Shown here: positions 32,058 through 45,170 of the stretch, in pieces | Position numbering within the stretch: position 1 is the stretch's first letter | Layout of the letters: every line of letters begins with the position of its first letter | Assembly: GCF_016808335.1 (NCBI RefSeq) | Contig: NC_053148.1 | Location: forward strand, 17,450,433 to 17,514,432 | Direction: 5' to 3' | DNA: 64,000 bases | Origin: Panicum virgatum | Taxonomy: Eukaryota; Streptophyta; Magnoliopsida; Poales; Poaceae | Notes under the pieces: model-generated | The model's database searches: none | Seen by the model: the letters and a program-made list of their open reading frames with translations, nothing else | Told to the model about the DNA's origin: nothing | Translations under genes and position numbers: made by a program

Positions 32058-35000
32058 TGTCATCTGAATGTGATGCGAGTGGAACGGGCATTAGGATTGT
32101 TTTATCTCAAGAAAGTTACTCATTGCTTTCTTTAGTGAGAAGCTAAGTGAAGCAAGGACAGCACTGCACATGGAAGTAGTTAACTGATTCTTGGGCAACT
32201 AAATTCACTGCATGATAAAACAGGAATGGTCGAATGGGCAATGGGCTTTAGCTCTATATCTTGCTGAATTTGCATTAAAAAAATTAAGCATAGATCTACA
32301 GGCCAAATTTCTTTCTCCATAGTTTATACCAAAATTCGAATGCATATAGTTGATGTACAATGAAATTAACATCATGGGAGAATTCAAGTTCAGAAATCAC
32401 CCGTTTCTTTTCCTTGAGGTTTTCCATAGCAGCAAACAACACCTTTCGTTGTGTGGTGTTTAGACCATCCATCATTGATGGCACTGAGCGCAATAAGTCC
32501 TCGATTAAGAATTGTGAGAGCTCCTTTTCCAAGAAACGATGATATTCAATAAAATTTTCAGTGGGATTAACCGCCACGATCTGTGAAAAAGTTTGCAATC
32601 GTTAAATCTACAATTGAGCCAGCAGCATACATACAAAAATGACGTTAAGAAAAATAACCTTCTTAGCATTAAACTTATTACTAGGTTCATCACTGTCAGT
32701 GCTAGCTAGATTTAAACTTGTAATTAAGGAAAATAATGGGCAGATCATAGGAGGCATTGACTGCATTAATAAGAGGATACTATGGGCAGCTACAGCTCTA
32801 TATCAGCTAAATATAAATGAGAACACTATGTGGGCAAGTGTAGCCTCGTTGAATAAGAACTAAAACTTATTGCTAGTGTGTTTTTGTTAAACTCTCAAGA
32901 GAGGGGTTTCCAACAAACCTCAGTACTGTGCAACTGCAAGCTCGTAGACCTCAGCATCCAAATCTTTCTAGCATTCAATTTATCTTTCGCAAAACATATT
33001 TCAAGGGTGCTAAATTCTATCACGCCTCTCCATTTGAAATATCTTCTATGGTCATCTATGTTTGCAAAATAATCTTTGGCGTCTTCTGCCGTCATAGATC
33101 CCAGGCCATGTAGAAACCAAAAAGAACCGTTTATTTCTTTCTGAGGTAATTTTCAATTTAAATTGAAACAACTAAGAAAAATTATAAATGTAAACTAAAA
33201 TGTTTGTCCTATAATTATAAATTACTTTAAGTGAGTTTGGGAGAATAAAGCATTTATAAATGGTTTGTCATAATAAACAGATATGGAAATAATAAATTAT
33301 ATGATTTGGAGAGATTGAGGTGGGGACACCAAATCAGTTGTTGATAGAAAGATATTACCAACTGGAGCTATTAGAGTGTAGATATTCTTTTTGGTATTAT
33401 GGATTAAGATTAAGATTCAGATTGTTAAAGGTAATATTTGACAAACTAGACTGGCTGAATGTGTTCTCAAAGAAATTAAAAACTTATCTCAAAAAATAAA
33501 GTAGAAGATAAATACATGTTGCATATATCACTCCACAGGAAGTGACCCATCCCTAGAAGTTTGTTGTTTGGTTTTCTAAAACTTGATCATTACCTATTCA
33601 ACAAAAGTTTATAGCATGTGTCTGTTTTCCTGTAAGTCTTATTTAGAAGAACAAATACCAAATGCAAACTAATCTTCTTACAGAAATTAAATAATATACT
33701 ATACTTAATAATAGTTATATCGCTTTGTAAACAAAATGAAGGAATATATAAAAATACCTTAATGCGGGTAATGTTCCAAGAATCAATGTCTCTTTTAACA
33801 TCAGATCTATTGAAACTTTCCATCGTGTAGAATATTTCTTTGGCACCACCATCTTTTGCTTTTGCCTGAATTAAAAAAATAAAGATTATAAATTCAACAT
33901 AGACAAATAAAAAAACTGAATCAGCAATTGTTACCTTTACTAATGGTGTGTCAAAATCAGATAAAGATCGATCTATTTTCAGTAGTGAAGGCCAATATGT
34001 GCCAAATAAATTAAGAGTCCTTTAATATGAATTCCATCACCATCCTATTTAAAAAGAACATGTCAATCAATAAAAGTCCTACAATGAAGCTAAGCTGACT
34101 TTTACAACATATCTAACCTGATCCGTCATCAACATCACATGGCCATATCTTAATTTATAGGCAGTTTCATAACAAGCCTCAAAATCAAGCCCCAGTGCAT
34201 TCATTATGTTTCGAATGATTGGGCTCATTGAACCTTTGACATCTGAGTTGCGAACATTTTCCACCTTACACATAAGAGATAGTACACCATAATGTTCACG
34301 ACCAAGAACGCCCATGCCAGACATCTTGAAAAAAAAAGATCATTAAAAGAAAATGATGACATCATATGGAAAATTCACATGACCAGTAAATTTGAATTTT
34401 ACAACCAAGAATAAAAACTAATTTGAGTTTACCCCTACTACATACATCATGAAGGGTTACCTTAATCTAGAAGTACAATGATGTGATTTGCATATGTCAT
34501 TATATTGCTACAAGATCCTTGACTGTCGTAAAAGTTGTCTTAAGTGTTATGAGTAAAATTTAATTGTCACTTTGGCTGTCATCTAGTTGACTAATTGTGA
34601 GTCCCTGAGCTTTTGATTAAGCTCTTTGTGGATATGGATTCAGGCTGCCCTTAGGGCATTAATTACTAGCATGTCAAAGCCATTCCTTCAACATTTGTGC
34701 TACATATACCTACCAGCACCTCAGAATTGTTGCTCCAATATAGTGCGCTGCATCTAGAAAATAAGTGCAATGATTAAAGATTGAAGTTTGAAATACTCAC
34801 AACGAATGATTTGGCTGAATCTCCCTCAACCAAAATCAGTGTGCATTTCATTGAATTCTTTCCTCCGGCTTCAATGGCATCATCAAGAACTTCCATTTTT
34901 TCACATTCTTCCTAGCTATATTAGAGATATTATCAACACCTACAGCAATACAAAAAATGAAATTATCAATTTGTTAACTAAGATCAGTCATAAATGTATA

Positions 35001-35328
35001 TAAAATTCTGCAAATGTCATTCATTTATTAAGAAAATCATCTGGAAGACCAGAAAGACGAGTATTGAATTCTGCATCTGAAGGAGCATCTAAACAGCTCA
35101 TAAAAAGAGTCATGTTGCTCTTAAGTTCATCTTCGTTGGCGTTCCTATCCTTTTTACGAGCATGCTCCAGGATTCTTTTGACCACAAGGTTAATATATGT
35201 TGCATCATCCTTTGTGCATCTTCCATTGATAAAACAATACTGAAAGAATAGTAAATAAAAGACTGTAAACTGTTTGTATTAAAATAGACCAGAGGAGGCG
35301 AATACATTAAAAGAAGGAACAATCTAAA

Positions 35329-38300
35329 TGAAACAGACCGGGTTCCCGAAAGGTGAACCCGACCCTCTGTATCGTCGTGATAGTCCCTGAATCAGTAGCT
35401 ATCACATACAGAACTCATTTCAATTGAATATCACGGACATAACTCACGTTTACAACATCACATGGGTTTATTTATTACATAATCCAAAGGATTGTAATAC
35501 GAATCTCAGAGTACAAGCCCCTTGGGCCAAAAGAAAATAAACAGAAAGCGGAAACGATATCTAGTCTTCTAGGCAAACTTCATCTTCACGAATCCTCTCC
35601 ACAGGCAGCTCGGAGTGTAGCTCGGGCCATCCTTCACATCATCTTCCTTTGTCGTCCTGTCGACTCCTTCACTCGGATCCTGCATCTATCAGGCTATCCC
35701 CAAGGATGGGATAGGTTCACGTCACCATCCGTATGCAAACTTTATGGTGGATGCAAACGGTAAAAAGATAATGCCAAGGATAGGCTATGTCTTCCTATGC
35801 AAGCAGTATATGTATAAGTCATCCAAACACCTTTCAATACGGGCAGCTCCGGCAACCCGGACTCCCGGTCTCCTATCTTCCACTACTACTGTCTCAACCC
35901 TGTTTCGGTGCGGGAACTCCCTCTCCCCGCACCTCTGCTACTATCCAAGCAGGAAAAGTAGACTAGAGGGAGGTAGAAAAGTATATGTGGATCTACCTAC
36001 AGTGTGGTGCCAGATCCAGAGTTGTACATGACCGAGTACGCGGCTATACGTATAGTTTTCACCCTGCAGGGGTTGTACACCTGTACCCACTCGCCCCGTC
36101 ACCAGCCGACCCATCGACCGACTGACTCCGAGGCACCAGTCAACGAAACTAACGGCTACGGCACCATCCTACTCCCGGTCTGGGGCATGTCCTCCCGCAG
36201 TAGGTCGCCGGGGGCTGTGAAGCTATCTAGAATGGAATCTACATGGATCATGCGATCGGGGGCTAAAGGGTCCTACCCACTCCCCCTGACACTGAAACAC
36301 TATCCTCCTGCAATAATGGTGCCGCGCATAGCTAGCTCGGGCTGGGTCCCCCTCATAAAGGATAAGTGGTGTGCACGTTTGACATAGTTCCGTCACTAGG
36401 GCCACAAAGTCAAGTCCTTAATCCCGCAAGGACGAGCGTCTTCGTCCACAGTTTGCGTTCCGTAAACACGGTTTGCGATCGGCACCCATTATAGGTATCG
36501 CCACCTCAACTCCGCAACTCATGTTCTCATGGGAACAACCTTGCACCCGCCACAAGTGCTCGTCACCCATCACAGGTGCTCACAGGGTCGTGCCCAACAC
36601 ACAACCCCCAGCTCCCGATCCTAAGATTGGAGAAAGGGTCCGCTCGCCCCGCTGTAACCTATCCCCAACTCCTATATAGGTGGAGGCATCTTCCAGCACG
36701 CAAGGACTATATCATATATATGTTCCCATACCCCAATTCTCACTCATAGTAGCAGTAGCATGTATAACTCAAAGCTAAGTACGAGAAACAAGGAATACGG
36801 AAAGTAAATGGCCATGCAAGCTCATCTCATCACTCAATTTGGGAGCGTAGCGTATCTAGCAAGCAATGCCTAATAGGTATTTAATCGCGAATGGGCGTGA
36901 ACCTGATAGGTCTTCGTAGTCTTCCTGATCCTCCAGGCTTCTGGTCTCCGGGTACGTCCTTCGGGATCTTTTGGTCGTCCGGGACGTCGGTCAGCTCCTC
37001 CTCGTCAGGACCTAATCGTAATTACGTATAAATACAGGGGCCAAAGTGCAAGAATGCACAAAACAGGCTCAAATAAGATCCAACTCACAGATTTTATAAG
37101 AATTATGAAACTGGTTTCATATTTTTCGGAGCTCCGGTTGAATTACCATGATTTTTCTAAGATTAAAGCATTTTCTAGAAATAATAAATAATTATCAGAA
37201 AAGAGAAAACACAAAGGTGACACGTGGCAGCACCAGAGCGTGCCACATGGCATGATGATGTCAGCACGACGTCACCTGGGGCCAGCCCTGCTGATGTCAG
37301 CAGTGGGCCCTGTTGACGTCAGCGTTGGCCAAGTCAACGTTGACCGTTGACTGGTCAACCGGGTCAGTGGGGTCCTCAAGTCAGTGGGTCCCGCAGGTCA
37401 GTCTCACATTAGAGACTTACAAGTGGGACCCGCGTGTCAGGGTAAAACCAGAAAAAGAAAAAGTTAAAGGGTTTAAGGATTATGGGCCGGATGTGCACAG
37501 CGGCCCAACAAGGCTCCGCTTGGGAGCCCAACTCGGCTCGGCTCAAGGAGGTGGGCCAGCTCAGGAAACGGCTCACAGGCCGGCTCGGATTTTTGGCTCG
37601 CAGGCCGGCTCAGCTTGCGGCTTGTTGGGCTGAAGGCGGCCCAAGGGCCACGGGCTTCCCCTTCTCTTCTTCCTTCCTTCTCCTTCTTTCTTCTCCCCTG
37701 CCTTCTGCCTCTGCATCCTCCCACGGCGATCTGCCTCCTGGCGGCCCGGCGATGTCAAGGACGAGGTTGGCCTAGCACTTGGCGAAGAGGCGGCGAGGTG
37801 GAGACGGGCGGTGCAGGCCAAGTCCGGGAGCAGCGAGGTCAAGGCGGCGGGCTTCCTTGGGCGGTTCAAGGCGAGACCGCGGCAAGGGCGGCGGCGTAAG
37901 TCAGGGTAGGCCAAGGCGGGGCTTGGCTCGGTCCTGGGTCGCACGCGCGTGGGCGCTGGCATACCAGTCCGCGGCGGCCGTGAGGGTTAACGGGGCAAGG
38001 GTCACGGAGAGATCTGGTCGGAGTGGCGGTGCGTCGGAGCCAAACAGAGCAACTGCGACGACGAGGCGCCGATGGCAGGCCAGGACAGGGAAGACGGAGG
38101 CGGGTTCTGGGGCATCGACGATGCGGCCGTGCACAGGCTTAAGCAGCGCAGGGTGCTCGGCGGACACCAGGGGCATGTCCACGGCGTGGCTGAGCCAGGG
38201 ACAACGGGGAAGGTGTGTGCGTGCACGCCCGCGGAGTGCTCGGCGAGAAGTCGCCGAGGCGCCAGCGCGTGCCACGCCACGGCGTCACGCGGCGTGCGCG

Positions 38301-40036
38301 GCAAGCGGGAACATGCAGGACCGTGCGTGTGTGGGGTCTGGCATCCCAGGTCCACGGCGGTGCTTTGGCAAGGTTCGGGTGAGGGTGGAAGGGGCTTGTG
38401 CGCTGCCGGGACTTGCCTGGCGTGGGCTCTGGTCCGCAGGTGCGTGCGCGTGCGGCAGTGAGGGCGCCGTGCGTGTGTGCGTGGAAAGGTGTGTGGACGT
38501 GCGCACGGAACGCGGCGTGAGCGCACACCAGGTGCGACGCGGCCACGGCGACGCACGGCGCAGGCGAGGTTACGGGTTACGGCGGTGGCGCTTGGCGACG
38601 GGCTCTTGCAGGCGAGGTACACACACAAGGGGATAGGAGAGTCCTAGGGTTGCTCTACGGCGGTTCAACGGCGGCGAGGTCGTGAGGTGACGCTCACCTG
38701 GCGGGCTCGTGGTCGACGGGGTCGGTGCAGCGGCGAGGCGAGGTTGAAGAGGTCGAAGCGGTGGTGTAGGCGTATGGGCGCTGGCTCGGTGAAGATCTTC
38801 CACGGCGGTGCTCTTCCTCCTCGAGGCTCTGGGTACGGCGGCGTCGGCTCGCTGTCGAGGCACCAGCAGCGCTCCTGCTCCACCTCGCGGCCGACGGCGT
38901 CGAGCTTCTCCTCCTCTCTTCCTTCTCTTCTTCTCCTCCTCTTCCCCCTCCTCTTCCTCCTCTGCTTCTCTCTGTTCTTTGGGAAGGCGGCAGTGCACAA
39001 GGAAAAGCAGGGCTAGGGTTCAAGGCGGTGGCCAAGGGGGTTTTATAGAGGGGCTCTAGGGTTGCGCGGGCCTGGGCGAGGCCGGACGGCTGGTGATTTT
39101 CGGCGTCTGCACCGGGACGCGTGGCTCGCATCCGGCGGTGCGGCGCTGGGGTTTGCGGGGCGGCCAAGGCAACAGCGCGGCGCTGGTGGTCAAGGGTGAC
39201 GTGAGCAGGGCAGGCGGGGCAGTGCGGCTCGCGACTAGCGGTTTCGCTCCGTTGTCGTGGACTGGGGACGCGCACGCGGCGCTGCCGCGCTGGCGGCGTC
39301 GGGGAAAAGGCGAGACGGAGGAGGAAGAGGAACAGAGGTGGGCGGCTGCCAGGTGGGGCCCAGGCGGCAGTGGCACAAGGGAAGAAGGGTGAGGTGCGGC
39401 TGGTGCGGGGCCGGCGTTGCTGGCTTGGGCCAGAGTTGATTCCTGGGCCGCGCGTTGGATTGGCAGGCCGGCGGGGAGGAAGGTTAGCAAGCCCTTTTGG
39501 CCAGCTGAGCTGAACCGGGTCTTGGGTCGATGCTAGGTCTAGGTGGGTTTGGGCTGGACCGAACTGGGTCGGGTTTGGACCGGGTAACGGGCTCGGGTTA
39601 GAGCTCGGGTTTGGTCAGGTTGGACTGGGTAGCGGGTTCGTTCAAAAGAGTCAGGGCTAGGATAGGTTAGTGGGTTAGGGTTAGAGACTTGGATTTAATT
39701 TGAATGGCATTATTCAAATTAAATCCCACTCAAGTACTAGGAGATGAAATTAAATTGAGGGGCGCACCTCGATTTAATTTCCACACAATTTCATACAATA
39801 AAATAAATCCGAATCCAATTCGAATTAAACAAGGCAGAGCCAAATAAAACCAATTACTCCAAATATTCCCACACTAGCAATACTTTATCCTTAATTTTAT
39901 ACAAAATTTTTAATTACTAGGATTTTGGGGAGGCAGAAATCCTACTTAGGTTAATATTTATAGCATTGCCACAAATTTTTTTTGAAATTCACATTTTTCG
40001 ACTTTATAACATTCCGGAAAAATCCGGGATGTTACA
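35329..40036 (-). mobile_element. Giant solo LTR, 4708 bp, in an intron of the topoisomerase-like gene
   Basis: The minus-strand reading begins TGTAACATCCCGG and ends GGTCTGTTTCA. It is flanked by CTAAA at 35324-35328 and 40037-40041. No internal coding region is present. The middle (37.4-39.6 kb) is very GC-rich and gives long open frames on both strands that look compositional. It shares a CTGCAGGG-type block (near 36065) with the related giant LTR at 57489-61082. It lies between topoisomerase exons ending at 40990 and starting at 35239, so it is intronic. Confidence 0.88.
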
Positions 40037-40041
40037 CTAAA

Positions 40042-40989
40042 CACAAGCAAAATGTAACAAAGCGGATTCTGGGCCCACCAGGATGGGCATCATAGGCATC
40101 CTTATCATCCAATCAGGTCATTTTGGATTAATACTAACATAATGGTTCTAACGACACACGTGAATGCTAAAAGTTCATTGTTGTAAACTGAGATGGCTGC
40201 AGTCTTGTCACTTAACAAAAAATTCTGTTTCCCATCCAAAACAAGTACTGGACTTTGGTTCTCTAAGGAAATTGGAACTCACACGTCGATCGGTGACCTC
40301 AATACTATATGATATAAAGACGATGTACCAGCATTACATAGTCACATACTTGTCATTATTACCAGTTTTGCCAACAGATAATCAAACTTTGTACATTCAT
40401 TCATCGTATCGATGTTTACAAATTAGAAAATTTACAAATTAGAAAATTTATAAGTGATATTTTAGAACTTTTGGATCTGCCAGAAACCAATTATGAAAGT
40501 ATATAGGTTTGTAACTAACTAAAACATACTTTGCTCACCATATACATAGATCTCTCGTTTATCTATCATTTTGCCCAGCCCCACCATCCGCATCCGGCAG
40601 CTGCTGCCGCCATCGGATCCGCCACCACTTCCCACCCCCACGCTAGTTGGAGAAATTATACACTGACCGAACCCTCCCCAATCACCACATCCACCACCCC
40701 AGCTGACAGCGCCCCTGCCACCTGTGACCTGTCTATACTTCCGGCCCTAGACCTCCATATAATTCGCCCAATTTCCCAAGCAAGGAAGCTCAATATCAAC
40801 ACCCACAATCCTGATGAACAAAAGCAAATGCAGAAAGATGCACAGACAGGAAAAAAATGACTGACGGCGTCTTCATGCTCTGCTGTTGGACAAGTCTTAA
40901 ATTAGCATGCTAGTAGTTCGGATATACATGACGTGCAACTACCCTTCTCTCTACAGCAGCACAATATACTAATACACTTAAATCAATAC
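40042..40989. other. Intron of the topoisomerase-like gene
   Basis: Continuation of the intron that received the giant LTR. A CCACC-rich patch at 40570-40740 has no recognised coding match. Confidence 0.4.
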
Positions 40990-42038
40990 CTGTGTGAAAG
41001 CTCCATTGCTTCGTGTTATGCCAAGCTCAATGTGATCGCCCACTTTGATGCAGAACCTGCAGTTAAACACAGGTTAGCGTAGAAAAACATATATCTTAAT
41101 TAAGCTTGAAAGAAGTATTATTACCGTTTATTAGCATCTGGCCTCTTCTCCAAAATCATACTTGGGTAAACATCCACAAGTTGCGAGAATTTTTTCACAT
41201 CCAGTGTCTGCTCATTGTACTCAATTGAGACTTTATTTGCTACTGTCGCATTTATTTCAACAAGTCTTGTCTTTATCAGTTTCTCAAAGCCTTCATTAGA
41301 TGTATCGAAGAACTTGAATCTTACTCTTGACCAATTGTGACTGCCATCATAGCTTCCAGTCTCGGGCTTCATGTCTTGATGTGTTTTACTCCTTGAAACC
41401 TATACATTCAACAAAATCAGCTTTTGAAGTGACTATAGCCAGTAGGTAATACATAGGTTAAATTTCAAATTTCTGCAAAATAAAAATTGTAGGATTAATT
41501 TGTTTCATGCATTTACAACATTGTTTGTTTTGAAAAATACCACTACAAAGGTAAAAACTGGGTTATGGCAGTGGTTGAGCTTAAGGAATAAGCAGGGACC
41601 AATCGCACAGGTGTGAGGGCAAGAAGTCAGTCGTACAACATCCCGGTGCCATAACCAGTGCCAAAAAAGCACAAACCGTCAACTGGTGTCATGCATGGTG
41701 CAATGAAGGAAAAAGAAAAGTTGCATTCCATAACTTGTATGCGTTTTGGCAAAAAGGACCAGCTGCAAATTGCAGCCTTGTAGTGGTCAGTGTTGAGGCT
41801 TTTGCGGTTCTTACTGAGCTCCATGTTATAAAGCTCAGCGAGATGATAACCACTGGCAACCTAAAATAATATGCAGGCATAGATATTTTATCCAAATCAA
41901 AGCCAAATGGAAAGTTTATCGCACCTGCTTGTACACCGCTCGTTTAGCTGCATCCTTCAGCTCGATCCCCAATTCACCGGAGAGCATATAAATGATCTGT
42001 TCCAAGCTAGGCTCAGCCGGGTTGGTATGGTAAGATTT

Positions 42039-42789
42039 TGTTGAATTATGACAATACATACTTGTGGAACATTCTAGAATATTTTGGAAAGCATGAAAGA
42101 GAAAATATTTGCCATGGAAGAATCTGGAATTGTTTCTTCATGGAAAAGTAAAGAAGAGTCTAGAACCTAGATATTTATGTATGATAAGAAATATCTAGAT
42201 ATTAGGATAAGTATGAGAATGTTCTAGAATTGGATATTTGGTTAGAATAGTGTGGAATGTTGCCACGTGGCAACATCCTAGGTCGTGTACTAAATAGGGG
42301 TGCCACCCCTCCCCCAACTGCCATGACTTGGAGTGCCATTTGAGTCCTATGTAGCATGGCAAGGTTGCCATGTGTGAGTGTGTAGGTGTGTCATGGTGAG
42401 TCATAGGATAGCCACATAAAGAGTATAAGTGTTATCTTGTGTTGTATCATGTTGAGTTATAAATAAAGGTTTGAATTCTCTTGTAAGTGTTAGTCTCCCA
42501 GTTTCTAAGTACTTAGTGTATAAGTCATGATCTATCGTAGGTTGGCTCTGCCACCCGTGATCACAAAAGGTCTGGGCTTCATCGTAGGAAGGCTCTGCTT
42601 TTCGAAAGCCAGCTTCATCTGTAGGTAAGATCTACCATCTGGAAGCGAGAAGGCGGCTCTGCCGTCAAACGGACCTTATACACTAAGTAGTTAGAAATTG
42701 AAAAGACTAACTGACTCTAGAGTGAGTTGGTGTGTCTTAGGTGTAGGTTCTCTACATTGTGGGTATTAGGGCCACCTTGTTTCCCAACA
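42039..42789. mobile_element. Solo copia-type LTR, 751 bp, inside a topoisomerase-like exon
   Basis: Termini TGTTGAATTATG..TTTCCCAACA with GATTT at 42034-42038 and 42790-42794. It contains repeated GGCTCTGCC words and a TATAAATAAA box at 42460. Deleting it and one GATTT restores an uninterrupted topoisomerase-like reading across the junction (EEKLKS then YHTNPAEPS), so it landed in coding sequence. Confidence 0.9.
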
Positions 42790-43195
42790 GATTTAAGCTT
42801 CTCCTCCCAGTCTGCCATGTTCATGTTGCCATTTGAACCCCCAAAGATTAGCTATGGCATTGACTTACCCTCCACCATCCTCCCATTAACCTCAAAGTCC
42901 ATACATCTCCCATTGTGGCCCACCGTGAGGTAGCGGTCGGTGGAGAACTCAATCTTGTGTGTATCTACGCCCTTAGAGAGGACAACTTTCAGAATGAAAT
43001 CCTCCATGATCCCAAGAAGTGCTGGGGTGTATGAGACCTTTTACCACTTCAACTTTGATACATTAAATACCAACATCCTATCATCATAAAACTAAGCGGA
43101 GAGCCATAATTGGCATGCACGTAGTTCCTGAACAGTGGATAATAGTTGACACTACTCCAGTCCAGTAGTGGTGTTTGAATGCCTTGTTCCTCCAT

Positions 43196-43930
43196 GACTT
43201 GTTCGATTTCGTATCAACTGCTACGCACGTCGTGTTGTGGGGAAGACTTCACTATGGGCAGAGGCAGCTTTGATAAAATCCCCTCCCCGCTGCCTGGCGG
43301 CCAACAAAAGGCGGCAACCCCCTCCTGTGAGGAAGAAAGAACAGAACCAGACATCAGCAAACCTAAATCTTTGTTCAAAATACACCCCGCGAGGGAAAGG
43401 AAAAAGGTGTTTTACGCCTCATAAAATGTTTGATTTTATATAGTTATCCACCAAATCTTGCATTAAAAAATGAATCGGGATTGAGATTTGAGATTAGGAT
43501 TTGGGGGGTTGGGTCTTACCTGTAGCCTTCAGGCCTAGATGGAGCTTCGACATCAGTGGCGGCGGGCGCGCCGTGTCATGTCTCGCGGGACTGGGGAGAC
43601 AAACCGACGACGGAGGAAAAGGGAGAAGGTAACATTAAAATTTGGGGGGTTATTTAACTATTTGCTCTCCATACACATTGTAGCTACTGTTATTTTTAGC
43701 TTTTACATTTTTAACACCCGCTCTACCAGCAAATCTAACTTTTACCATTTTTACTAACGTGGCACACCAACTCGCTAGATCAGCTCGCCAGCATGGAAAA
43801 CACACGGGGAAAAAACCTTCATACCTCTACCGTATCTCACTGCTCTCTTCAGATCCAACCCTGAGGGAATGAGAGGGGCGGCCGCCCCGATCCCTCAATA
43901 AAGTGATACAGGTATATATATCAGCTGTGG
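43196..43930. other. Upstream flank of the topoisomerase-like gene
   Basis: Probable promoter and leader side of the minus-strand gene. Short frames only; nothing recognised. Confidence 0.35.
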
Positions 43931-43935
43931 CGAAT

Positions 43936-44205
43936 CTAAAATTTGAAGTTAGAATGGTCCAAGGTAAAACTTTTAAATACTACAAGTCCACAATAATTAA
44001 TAAAATATCTTATAAATATCTCCAAATCCAGATTTGAGTATAAATTTGTATCAAATGAGGCTTGTACACTTATAATACTTCGAATAGCCATGGAAGTTGC
44101 CAATATATCATCTTCCTTCAAATTGAAGAACATATCTCGTTCAATGAAGGTGGTCAAGATATCTTCCAAAACACTACCACTCATCTTATTTCTTAATCCT
44201 ACCAT
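43936..44205 (-). pseudogene. hAT-type transposase C-terminal remnant
   Basis: The 89-codon frame has GLRNKMSGSVLEDILTTFIER and then DDILATSMAIRS. This resembles the C-terminal hAT dimerisation end of TTF-type/ZMYM1-like transposase proteins in grasses (LRNKM..D..L..C...IER pattern). No N-terminal zinc finger or catalytic part is found nearby. Too short and degraded for a firmer family call. Confidence 0.45.
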
Positions 44206-44582
44206 AGTTAATCGGATACCAATCTAGAACTGCCAGCTACGAGCCTAAGAATTGCAAATTTGTAGAATTGTTATCATGTAGTGCAAGTGCAAGCAACAAG
44301 CTAATTACCTTGCCTACGGGCTATACGTGCTGTGGCTCCGTTATTTCGTCGAAGCTTGCAAATTTGCAAATTGCAATCGGCAATCACAGGCTAGCAGCCA
44401 GCACGCATGAATGCGGTAGTGTCGTCGGCCCTCCTGCTCGGCTGCTCGAGGCATGCACGAATAAAAACAGATTTTTTTTGAAGGAATAAAAAAAAGAATT
44501 TTTTAGCCAAGTAAATTGTAACCAAAGCTTCAACAACCGGCGACTGCATCGATCAAGCTATGAACTTGGCATGATACTGAAC
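44206..44582. other. No gene recognised
   Basis: Short spacer between the hAT remnant and the gypsy LTR. Nothing recognisable. Confidence 0.4.
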
Positions 44583-45165
44583 TGTTGGGGAAGCCACCAT
44601 CGGTCCCACAACCGAAGAGCCTTCGGCGTCGTCGCCGGAGAGTCATTCGGTCGAGGACCCGCCTGTTCTGGAGAGACAAGAAATAGAGGCTTCGAAAGGA
44701 GCCGGAGCCCCACCGAATGACTAACTTTCTTCGCCAGGAGCGAAGGGCTCGAAGCGAAGAGTCCTGAGGAAGGTGCTGCAAGAGGCGGGAAGATCGTGGC
44801 TTCGGAACCGAGACGAAGCTCCGGACGGACGAACGACAAAGACCATGGGGGCCCATGGCAGGCCTGAGACGGGTTCTTAGCTGTAAACCACGATCTGATG
44901 TAACATTGCACAAATGCCCATGGAATATTTTGAGAATCTAGTCATTCAGGGGTATTAGGGTGTAATCTGGTAGGCGGGTAGGTGAACCGCCGCCTATAAA
45001 TACCTGTGTAATAGTTATTAATGGGACACAGAATATAGAGTGAATGAGAACCGGACACTTGTCCGAAGGCAACTATTTCCTCTACTGTTCTTTCGCCTAG
45101 TCTTCGTGCGCTTTCCGAAGCTGTTGTAGTGTTCGTCCTTCTCGGAGACACTCTCCACCAATAGT
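44583..45165 (+). mobile_element. Ty3/gypsy 5' LTR
   Basis: Begins TGTTGGGGAAGCC. It has a TATAAATA box at 44995-45002 and ends near CTCCACCAATAG, a mutated CCAACA. It is followed by a degenerate primer site (TTTTTAGTGCCCTCC) and by gag on the same strand. Confidence 0.65.
44995..45002 (+). promoter_or_regulatory. TATA box in gypsy LTR
   Basis: TATAAATA about 170 bp before the LTR end, placed as expected for retroelement transcription start. Confidence 0.6.
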
Positions 45166-45170
45166 TTTTA

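Larger units (their letters stand above)
28018..43195 (-). pseudogene. Divergent DNA topoisomerase II-like gene, decayed and invaded by LTRs
   Basis: Type II topoisomerases pass one DNA duplex through another using ATP and a tyrosine-DNA link. Exons read from right to left: ATPase region 43085-42795 and 42033-41926; 41400-41125; 41057-40990; transducer 35239-35031; Toprim 34930-34797 (LVEGDSAKSF), 34327-34118 (YGHVMLMTDQ) and 34047-33933 (DGDG); 33870-33757; 33113-32890 (GLGSMTAEDAKDYF); 32582-32388 (SVPSMMDGLNTTQRKVLF); 31586-31436 (GMAQTFVGSNNVNLLEPTGQ); 31364-31230 (AHYLYVELN, with the catalytic Tyr); 31157-30971; 30806-30623; 30520-30440; 30235-30200; 30119-29848; 28113-28018. The N-box and glycine loop of the ATPase are not conserved. 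Stops (KSMP*, LKW*, MNKE*) and one-base shifts near 34895 and 34015 break the frame. The start ATG at 43195 is a guess. The gene is probably a dead, long-diverged paralogue of the normal TOP2. Confidence 0.8.

Noticed and set aside
37313..39490. Many long frames on both strands (up to 285 codons)
   Set aside because: They overlap each other in all frames within the GC-rich core of a giant LTR and look compositional (Arg/Ala/Gly/Pro-rich) with no domain.
43179..43443. Two overlapping plus-strand frames
   Set aside because: They overlap the upstream region of the minus-strand topoisomerase-like gene and resemble nothing known.
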